A stretch of 64,000 nt of DNA from Mycobacterium paragordonae (lineage in GTDB: Bacteria; Actinomycetota; Actinomycetes; Mycobacteriales; Mycobacteriaceae), in the NCBI RefSeq assembly GCF_003614435.1, contig NZ_CP025546.1, positions 6,076,001 to 6,140,000 on the forward strand. The letters are read 5' to 3'. Of this stretch, positions 55,244 through 64,000 are shown in pieces. The position numbers were made by a program, and so were the translations under genes. A model generated the notes under the pieces. The model saw nothing but the letters and a program-made list of their open reading frames with translations, was not told where the DNA came from and searched no databases. Positions within the stretch are counted from its first letter, which is position 1. Each line of letters begins with the position of its first letter.

Positions 55244-55245
55244 GG
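55244..55245 (+). other. frameshift 4: GGTGGCTGGG
   Basis: Other units read GGTGGTCTGGG or GGTGGGCTGGG. The 10-base form here fits loss of T or contraction of GGG. Confidence 0.85.
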
Positions 55246-55809
55246 CTGGGCGGTACCGGTCTGACCGGGGCGGCGGCCACTACCTTCGGTGCGGTCGGCG
55301 CGACCGGTGGGCAGGGCGCCGCGGGTGGCACGGCCGGGGCCGGCGGCACGGGCGGTGCGGCAGCCGGCGGCACGGCCGGGGCGACCGGGGCGACCGGCAC
55401 CGGCGGTAAGGGCGGCACCGGCGGGGTCGGTGGTCTGGGCGGTACCGGTCTGACCGGGGCGGCGGCCACTACCTTCGGTGCGGTCGGCGCGACCGGTGGG
55501 CAGGGCGCCGCGGGTGGCACGGCCGGGGCCGGCGGCACGGGCGGTGCGGCAGCCGGCGGCACGGCCGGGGCGACCGGGGCGACCGGCACCGGCGGTAAGG
55601 GCGGCACCGGCGGGGTCGGTGGTCTGGGCGGTACCGGTCTGACCGGGGCGGCGGCCACTACCTTCGGTGCGGTCGGCGCGACCGGTGGGCAGGGCGCCGC
55701 GGGTGGCACGGCCGGGGCCGGCGGCACGGGCGGTGCGGCAGCCGGCGGCACGGCCGGGGCGACCGGGGCGACCGGCACCGGCGGTAAGGGCGGCACCGGC
55801 GGGGTCGGT

Positions 55810-55811
55810 GG
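55810..55811 (+). other. frameshift 5: GGTGGCTGGG
   Basis: Identical to frameshift 4, exactly three units downstream. Confidence 0.85.
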
Positions 55812-56609
55812 CTGGGCGGTACCGGTCTGACCGGGGCGGCGGCCACTACCTTCGGTGCGGTCGGCGCGACCGGTGGGCAGGGCGCCGCGGGTGGCACGGC
55901 CGGGGCCGGCGGCACGGGCGGTGCGGCAGCCGGCGGCACGGCCGGGGCGACCGGGGCGACCGGCACCGGCGGTAAGGGCGGCACCGGCGGGGTCGGTGGT
56001 CTGGGCGGTACCGGTCTGACCGGGGCGGCGGCCACTACCTTCGGTGCGGTCGGCGCGACCGGTGGGCAGGGCGCCGCGGGTGGCACGGCCGGGGCCGGCG
56101 GCACGGGCGGTGCGGCAGCCGGCGGCACGGCCGGGGCGACCGGGGCGACCGGCACCGGCGGTAAGGGCGGCACCGGCGGGGTCGGTGGTCTGGGCGGTAC
56201 CGGTCTGACCGGGGCGGCGGCCACTACCTTCGGTGCGGTCGGCGCGACCGGTGGGCAGGGCGCCGCGGGTGGCACGGCCGGGGCCGGCGGCACGGGCGGT
56301 GCGGCAGCCGGCGGCACGGCCGGGGCGACCGGGGCGACCGGCACCGGCGGTAAGGGCGGCACCGGCGGGGTCGGTGGTCTGGGCGGTACCGGTCTGACCG
56401 GGGCGGCGGCCACTACCTTCGGTGCGGTCGGCGCGACCGGTGGGCAGGGCGCCGCGGGTGGCACGGCCGGGGCCGGCGGCACGGGCGGTGCGGCAGCCGG
56501 CGGCACGGCCGGGGCGACCGGGGCGACCGGCACCGGCGGTAAGGGCGGCACCGGCGGGGTCGGTGGTCTGGGCGGTACCGGTCTGACCGGGGCGGCGGCC
56601 ACTACCTTC

Positions 56610-56612
56610 GGG
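56610..56612 (+). other. frameshift 6: TTCGGGCGG
   Basis: Other units read TTCGGTGCGG or TTCGGGGCGG; one base is missing here. Confidence 0.85.
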
Positions 56613-58642
56613 CGGTCGGCGCGACCGGTGGGCAGGGCGCCGCGGGTGGCACGGCCGGGGCCGGCGGCACGGGCGGTGCGGCAGCCGGCGGCACGGCCGG
56701 GGCGACCGGGGCGACCGGCACCGGCGGTAAGGGCGGCACCGGCGGGGTCGGTGGTCTGGGCGGTACCGGTCTGACCGGGGCGGCGGCCACTACCTTCGGT
56801 GCGGTCGGCGCGACCGGTGGGCAGGGCGCCGCGGGTGGCACGGCCGGGGCCGGCGGCACGGGCGGTGCGGCAGCCGGCGGCACGGCCGGGGCGACCGGGG
56901 CGACCGGCACCGGCGGTAAGGGCGGCACCGGCGGGGTCGGTGGTCTGGGCGGTACCGGTCTGACCGGGGCGGCGGCCACTACCTTCGGGGCGGTCGGCGC
57001 GACCGGTGGGCAGGGCGCCGCGGGTGGCACGGCCGGGGCCGGCGGCACGGGCGGTGCGGCAGCCGGCGGCACGGCCGGGGCGACCGGGGCGACCGGCACC
57101 GGCGGTAAGGGCGGCACCGGCGGGGTCGGTGGTCTGGGCGGTACCGGTCTGACCGGGGCGGCGGCCACTACCTTCGGTGCGGTCGGCGCGACCGGTGGGC
57201 AGGGCGCCGCGGGTGGCACGGCCGGGGCCGGCGGCACGGGCGGTGCGGCAGCCGGCGGCACGGCCGGGGCGACCGGGGCGACCGGCACCGGCGGTAAGGG
57301 CGGCACCGGCGGGGTCGGTGGTCTGGGCGGTACCGGTCTGACCGGGGCGGCGGCCACTACCTTCGGTGCGGTCGGCGCGACCGGTGGGCAGGGCGCCGCG
57401 GGTGGCACGGCCGGGGCCGGCGGCACGGGCGGTGCGGCAGCCGGCGGCACGGCCGGGGCGACCGGGGCGACCGGCACCGGCGGTAAGGGCGGCACCGGCG
57501 GGGTCGGTGGGCTGGGCGGTACCGGTCTGACCGGGGCGGCGGCCACTACCTTCGGTGCGGTCGGCGCGACCGGTGGGCAGGGCGCCGCGGGTGGCACGGC
57601 CGGGGCCGGCGGCACGGGCGGTGCGGCAGCCGGCGGCACGGCCGGGGCGACCGGGGCGACCGGCACCGGCGGTAAGGGCGGCACCGGCGGGGTCGGTGGG
57701 CTGGGCGGTACCGGTCTGACCGGGGCGGCGGCCACTACCTTCGGTGCGGTCGGCGCGACCGGTGGGCAGGGCGCCGCGGGTGGCACGGCCGGGGCCGGCG
57801 GCACGGGCGGTGCGGCAGCCGGCGGCACGGCCGGGGCGACCGGGGCGACCGGCACCGGCGGTAAGGGCGGCACCGGCGGGGTCGGTGGTCTGGGCGGTAC
57901 CGGTCTGACCGGGGCGGCGGCCACTACCTTCGGTGCGGTCGGCGCGACCGGTGGGCAGGGCGCCGCGGGTGGCACGGCCGGGGCCGGCGGCACGGGCGGT
58001 GCGGCAGCCGGCGGCACGGCCGGGGCGACCGGGGCGACCGGCACCGGCGGTAAGGGCGGCACCGGCGGGGTCGGTGGTCTGGGCGGTACCGGTCTGACCG
58101 GGGCGGCGGCCACTACCTTCGGTGCGGTCGGCGCGACCGGTGGGCAGGGCGCCGCGGGTGGCACGGCCGGGGCCGGCGGCACGGGCGGTGCGGCAGCCGG
58201 CGGCACGGCCGGGGCGACCGGGGCGACCGGCACCGGCGGTAAGGGCGGCACCGGCGGGGTCGGTGGTCTGGGCGGTACCGGTCTGACCGGGGCGGCGGCC
58301 ACTACCTTCGGTGCGGTCGGCGCGACCGGTGGGCAGGGCGCCGCGGGTGGCACGGCCGGGGCCGGCGGCACGGGCGGTGCGGCAGCCGGCGGCACGGCCG
58401 GGGCGACCGGGGCGACCGGCACCGGCGGTAAGGGCGGCACCGGCGGGGTCGGTGGTCTGGGCGGTACCGGTCTGACCGGGGCGGCGGCCACTACCTTCGG
58501 TGCGGTCGGCGCGACCGGTGGGCAGGGCGCCGCGGGTGGCACGGCCGGGGCCGGCGGCACGGGCGGTGCGGCAGCCGGCGGCACGGCCGGGGCGACCGGG
58601 GCGACCGGCACCGGCGGTAAGGGCGGCACCGGCGGGGTCGGT

Positions 58643-58644
58643 GG
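58643..58644 (+). other. frameshift 7: GGTGGCTGGG
   Basis: Identical to frameshifts 4 and 5, exactly fifteen units after frameshift 5. Confidence 0.85.
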
Positions 58645-61600
58645 CTGGGCGGTACCGGTCTGACCGGGGCGGCGGCCACTACCTTCGGTGCGGTCGGCGC
58701 GACCGGTGGGCAGGGCGCCGCGGGTGGCACGGCCGGGGCCGGCGGCACGGGCGGTGCGGCAGCCGGCGGCACGGCCGGGGCGACCGGGGCGACCGGCACC
58801 GGCGGTAAGGGCGGCACCGGCGGGGTCGGTGGTCTGGGCGGTACCGGTCTGACCGGGGCGGCGGCCACTACCTTCGGTGCGGTCGGCGCGACCGGTGGGC
58901 AGGGCGCCGCGGGTGGCACGGCCGGGGCCGGCGGCACGGGCGGTGCGGCAGCCGGCGGCACGGCCGGGGCGACCGGGGCGACCGGCACCGGCGGTAAGGG
59001 CGGCACGGGCGGGGTCGGTGGGCTGGGCGGTACCGGTCTGACCGGGGCGGCGGCCACTACCTTCGGTGCGGTCGGCGCGACCGGTGGGCAGGGCGCCGCG
59101 GGTGGCACGGCCGGGGCCGGCGGCACGGGCGGTGCGGCAGCCGGCGGCACGGCCGGGGCGACCGGGGCGACCGGCACCGGCGGTAAGGGCGGCACGGGCG
59201 GGGTCGGTGGTCTGGGCGGTACCGGTCTGACCGGGGCGGCGGCCACTACCTTCGGTGCGGTCGGCGCGACCGGTGGGCAGGGCGCCGCGGGTGGCACGGC
59301 CGGGGCCGGCGGCACGGGCGGTGCGGCAGCCGGCGGCACGGCCGGGGCGACCGGGGCGACCGGCACCGGCGGTAAGGGCGGCACGGGCGGGGTCGGTGGT
59401 CTGGGCGGTACCGGTCTGACCGGGGCGGCGGCCACCACCTTCGGGGCGGTCGGCGCGACCGGTGGGCAGGGCGCCGCGGGTGGCACGGCCGGGGCCGGCG
59501 GCACGGGCGGTGCGGCAGCCGGCGGCACGGCCGGGGCGACCGGGGCGACCGGCACCGGCGGTAAGGGCGGCACGGGCGGGGTCGGTGGGCTGGGCGGTAC
59601 CGGTCTGACCGGGGCGGCGGCCACTACCTTCGGGGCGGTCGGCGCGACCGGTGGGCAGGGCGCCGCGGGTGGCACGGCCGGGGCCGGCGGCACGGGCGGT
59701 GCGGCAGCCGGCGGCACGGCCGGGGCGACCGGGGCGACCGGCACCGGCGGTAAGGGCGGCACCGGCGGGGTCGGTGGTCTGGGCGGCACCGGTCTGACCG
59801 GGGCGGCGGCCACCACCTTCGGGGCGGTCGGCGCGACCGGTGGGCAGGGCGCCGCGGGCGGTACGGCCGGGGCCGGCGGCACGGGCGGCGCGGCAGCCGG
59901 CGGCACGGCCGGGGCGACCGGGGCGACCGGCACCGGCGGTAAGGGCGGCACCGGCGGGGTCGGTGGGCTGGGCGGTACCGGTCTGACCGGGGCGGCGGCC
60001 ACTACCTTCGGTGCGGTCGGCGCGACCGGTGGCCAGGGCGCGGCGGGCGGTACGGCCGGGGCCGGCGGCACGGGCGGCGCGGCAGCCGGCGGCACGGCCG
60101 GGGCGACCGGGGCGACCGGCACCGGCGGTAAGGGCGGCACCGGCGGGGTCGGTGGGCTGGGCGGTACCGGTCTGACCGGGGCGGCGGCCACTACCTTCGG
60201 GGCGGTCGGCGCGACCGGTGGGCAGGGCGCCGCGGGTGGCACGGCCGGGGCCGGCGGCACGGGCGGCGCGGCAGCCGGCGGCACGGCCGGGGCGACCGGG
60301 GCGACCGGCACCGGCGGTAAGGGCGGCACCGGCGGGGTCGGTGGTCTGGGCGGTACCGGTCTGACCGGGGCGGCGGCCACTACCTTCGGTGCGGTCGGCG
60401 CGACCGGTGGGCAGGGCGCCGCGGGTGGCACGGCCGGGGCCGGCGGCACGGGCGGTGCGGCAGCCGGCGGCACGGCCGGGGCGACCGGGGCGACCGGCAC
60501 CGGCGGTAAGGGCGGCACCGGCGGGGTCGGTGGTCTGGGCGGTACCGGTCTGACCGGGGCGGCGGCCACTACCTTCGGTGCGGTCGGCGCGACCGGTGGC
60601 CAGGGCGCGGCGGGTGGCACGGCCGGGGCCGGCGGCACGGGCGGTGCGGCAGCCGGCGGCACGGCCGGGGCGACCGGGGCGACCGGCACCGGCGGTAAGG
60701 GCGGCACCGGCGGGGTCGGTGGTCTGGGCGGTACCGGTCTGACCGGGGCGGCGGCCACTACCTTCGGTGCGGTCGGCGCGACCGGTGGGCAGGGCGCCGC
60801 GGGTGGCACGGCCGGGGCCGGCGGCACGGGCGGTGCGGCAGCCGGCGGCACGGCCGGGGCGACCGGGGCGACCGGCACCGGCGGTAAGGGCGGCACCGGC
60901 GGGGTCGGTGGTCTGGGCGGTACCGGTCTGACCGGGGCGGCGGCCACTACCTTCGGGGCGGTCGGCGCGACCGGTGGGCAGGGCGCCGCGGGTGGCACGG
61001 CCGGGGCCGGCGGCACGGGCGGTGCGGCAGCCGGCGGCACGGCCGGGGCGACCGGGGCGACCGGCACCGGCGGTAAGGGCGGCACCGGCGGGGTCGGTGG
61101 TCTGGGCGGTACCGGTCTGACCGGGGCGGCGGCCACTACCTTCGGGGCGGTCGGCGCGACCGGTGGGCAGGGCGCCGCGGGTGGCACGGCCGGGGCCGGC
61201 GGCACGGGCGGTGCGGCAGCCGGCGGCACGGCCGGGGCGACCGGGGCGACCGGCACCGGCGGTAAGGGCGGCACCGGCGGGGTCGGTGGGCTGGGCGGCA
61301 CCGGTCTGACCGGGGCGGCGGCCACCACCTTCGGGGCGGTCGGCGCGACCGGTGGGCAGGGCGCGGCGGGCGGCACGGCCGGGGCCGGCGGCACGGGCGG
61401 CGCGGCAGCCGGCGGCACGGCCGGGGCGACCGGGGCGACCGGCACCGGCGGTAAGGGCGGCACCGGCGGGGTCGGTGGGCTGGGCGGCACCGGTCTGACC
61501 GGGGCGGCGGCCACCACCTTCGGGGCGGTCGGCGCGACCGGTGGGCAGGGCGCGGCGGGCGGTACGGCCGGGGCCGGCGGCACGGGCGGCGCGGCCGCGG

Positions 61601-63772
61601 GCGGCACGGCCGGGGCGACCGGGGCGACCGGCACCGGCGGTAAGGGCGGCACCGGCGGGGTCGGTGGGCTGGGCGGCACCGGTCTGACCGGGGCGGCGGC
61701 CACCACCTTCGGGGCGGTCGGCGCGACCGGTGGGCAGGGCGCGGCGGGCGGCACGGCCGGGGCCGGCGGCACGGGCGGCGCGGCAGCCGGCGGCACGGCC
61801 GGGGCGACCGGGGCGACCGGCACCGGCGGTAAGGGCGGCACGGGCGGGGTCGGTGGGCTGGGCGGCACCGGTCTGACCGGGGCGGCGGCCACCACCTTCG
61901 GGGCGGTCGGCGCGACTGGTGGCCAGGGCGCGGCGGGCGGTACGGCCGGGGCCGGCGGCACGGGCGGCGCGGCCGCGGGCGGCACGGCCGGGGCGACCGG
62001 GGCGACCGGCACCGGCGGTAAGGGCGGCACGGGCGGGGTCGGTGGGCTGGGCGGTACCGGTCTGACCGGGGCGGCGGCCACCACCTTCGGGGCGGTCGGC
62101 GCGACTGGTGGCCAGGGCGCGGCGGGCGGTACGGCCGGGGCCGGCGGCACGGGCGGCGCGGCAGCCGGCGGCACGGCCGGGGCGACCGGGGCGACCGGCA
62201 CCGGCGGTAAGGGCGGCACGGGCGGGGTCGGTGGGCTGGGCGGTACCGGTCTGACCGGGGCGGCGGCCACCACCTTCGGGGCGGTCGGCGCGACTGGTGG
62301 CCAGGGCGCGGCGGGCGGTACGGCCGGGGCCGGCGGCACGGGCGGCGCGGCAGCCGGCGGCACGGCCGGGGCGACCGGGGCGACCGGCACCGGCGGTAAG
62401 GGCGGCACGGGCGGGGTCGGTGGGCTGGGCGGTACCGGTCTGACCGGGGCGGCGGCCACCACCTTCGGGGCGGTCGGCGCGACCGGTGGCCAGGGCGCGG
62501 CGGGCGGTACGGCCGGGGCCGGCGGCACGGGCGGCGCGGCCGCGGGCGGCACGGCCGGGGCGACCGGGGCGACCGGCACCGGCGGTAAGGGCGGCACCGG
62601 CGGGGTCGGTGGTCTGGGCGGTACCGGTCTGACCGGGGCGGCGGCCACCACCTTCGGGGCGGTCGGCGCGACCGGTGGCCAGGGCGCGGCGGGCGGTACG
62701 GCCGGGGCCGGCGGCACGGGCGGCGCGGCCGCGGGCGGCACGGCCGGGGCGACCGGGGCGACCGGCACCGGCGGTAAGGGCGGCACGGGCGGGGTCGGTG
62801 GGCTGGGCGGTACCGGTCTGACCGGGGCGGCGGCCACCACCTTCGGGGCGGTCGGCGCGACCGGTGGCCAGGGCGCGGCGGGCGGTACGGCCGGGGCCGG
62901 CGGCACGGGCGGCGCGGCCGCGGGCGGCACGGCCGGGGCGACCGGGGCGACCGGCACCGGCGGTAAGGGCGGCACGGGCGGGGTCGGTGGGCTGGGCGGT
63001 ACCGGTCTGACCGGGGCGGCGGCCACCACCTTCGGGGCGGTCGGCGCGACCGGTGGCCAGGGCGCGGCGGGCGGTACGGCCGGGGCCGGCGGCACGGGCG
63101 GCGCGGCCGCGGGCGGCACGGCCGGGGCGACCGGGGCGACCGGCACCGGCGGTAAGGGCGGCACGGGCGGGGTCGGTGGTCTGGGCGGTACCGGTCTGAC
63201 CGGGGCGGCGGCCACCACCTTCGGGGCGGTCGGCGCGACCGGTGGGCAGGGCGCCGCGGGTGGCACGGCCGGGGCCGGCGGCACGGGCGGTGCGGCAGCC
63301 GGCGGCACCGCCGGGGCCAGTGGGGCCGGCGGTAAGGGCGGCACCGGCGGGACCGGCGGCGTCGGAGGACTTGGCGGCACCGGTACCACCGGCACGGGCA
63401 GCGGCGGCGCAGGCGGCGCCGCCGGCGCAGGCGGCACCGGCGGCGCAGGCGGCACCGGTGGCGCAGGCCTCACTGGCGGCACCGCTGGCACCGGGGGCGC
63501 CGGAGGCGCAGGCGGCACCGGTGGCACCGGTGGCACCGGTAGCGCTCTGGGTACCACCGGCGGCACTGGCGGCACCGCCGGGGCCGGAGGCGCGGGCGGA
63601 ACAGCGGGTGCGGCCGGCGCCACCGGTGGCGGTGCAACTGGAACTGCGGGCACCGGCGGCACCGGCGGCACCGGCGGCCAGGGCGGAGCCGGCGGCGGCG
63701 GTGCCACCGGCGGCAACAACACCGCGGGCGCTACCGGCGGCGCAGGCGGCGCAGCCGGACAAGGCGGCACCG

Positions 63773-63807
<35 letters not shown>

Positions 63808-64000
63808 GGCGGGGTCGGCGGCACCGGCGGCCAGGGCGGCGCCGGCGGCGGCGGCGGCCCCGCCACCGTAGGCGCCGGCGCCACGGGTGGAGCCGGAGGC
63901 GCCGGCGGTGCGGGCGGCAAGGCGGGTACCGCCGGCGCCACCGGCGGCGGCGCCACCGCAGCTGCGGGCACCGGCGGCACCGGCGGAACCGGCGGCCAGG

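Larger units (their letters stand above)
53160..63310 (+). repeat. 189-bp tandem repeat, 54 copies
   Basis: Each unit encodes 63 residues: [61 protein letters not shown]. The TTC recurs from 53208 to 63220; that distance plus five lost bases is exactly 53 x 189. It shares the [17 protein letters not shown] core with the 183-bp unit. Silent variants increase towards the 3' end (from about 59.4 kb). Each unit has one Lys, the only charged residue. Confidence 0.95.

Noticed and set aside
45803..63310. CRISPR array
   Set aside because: The repeats are contiguous coding units with no unique spacers, and no cas genes are present.

Overview
The window is chromosomal DNA from a slow-growing Mycobacterium related to the M. 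tuberculosis complex (M. kansasii/M. marinum-like; I cannot fix the species). Evidence: very high GC, PE and PE_PGRS proteins, LpqH-type lipoproteins, PknE/PknH-clade kinases, and gene order that matches M. tuberculosis Rv3479 and then Rv3482c to Rv3510c, with orthologue lengths that agree to within a few residues when RBS-supported starts are used.

Layout. 1-5.8 kb: a truncated Thr/Pro-rich secreted protein, an LpqH-like lipoprotein, an alpha/beta hydrolase, a 52-aa small protein, a leaderless HTH regulator, a small exported protein and a receptor-type Ser/Thr kinase whose ectodomain is a duplicated four-Cys module. 5.9-11.9 kb: an Rv3479-like patatin membrane protein carrying an in-frame tandem repeat, two multi-pass membrane proteins and two small envelope proteins. 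11.9-15.2 kb: Rv3482c, Rv3483c and cpsA. 15.2-19.7 kb: two SDRs, a PE-CBM2-GH12 cellulase fusion and a crotonase without its catalytic glutamates; this block replaces the Rv3486-lipF-Rv3488 segment of M. tuberculosis. 19.7-22.1 kb: Rv3489, otsA (trehalose-6-phosphate synthase), Rv3491.

22.1-39.5 kb is a cholesterol module: the ten-gene mce4 operon (yrbE4A-yrbE4B-mce4A-F-mam4A-mam4B, minus strand) for sterol import, then hsd4A, fdxD, fadE26, fadE27 and fadD17 for side-chain degradation. A 1,574-bp insertion sequence with 16-bp terminal inverted repeats and a 6-bp target duplication (TAACTA) sits exactly in the mce4 promoter. It separates the native -35 and a KstR-type operator from the native -10, and its end offers a replacement -35. 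A second KstR-type operator lies between fdxD and fadE26.

39.5-42.9 kb: ilvX, an amidohydrolase (Rv3510c) and a fructosamine-kinase-like gene, with a three-copy 60-bp palindromic repeat between the last two. 43.0-43.3 kb resembles a decayed PGRS tail. From 43.6 kb to beyond the window end runs one enormous PE_PGRS locus: a PE domain, about 1.9 kb of degenerate PGRS, exactly 40 tandem copies of a 183-bp unit, exactly 54 tandem copies of a related 189-bp unit, then degenerate PGRS again. Seven -1 shifts, each consistent with loss of one G from a G-run, break the frame; repaired, the protein exceeds 6,800 residues. No tRNA, rRNA or CRISPR was recognised.
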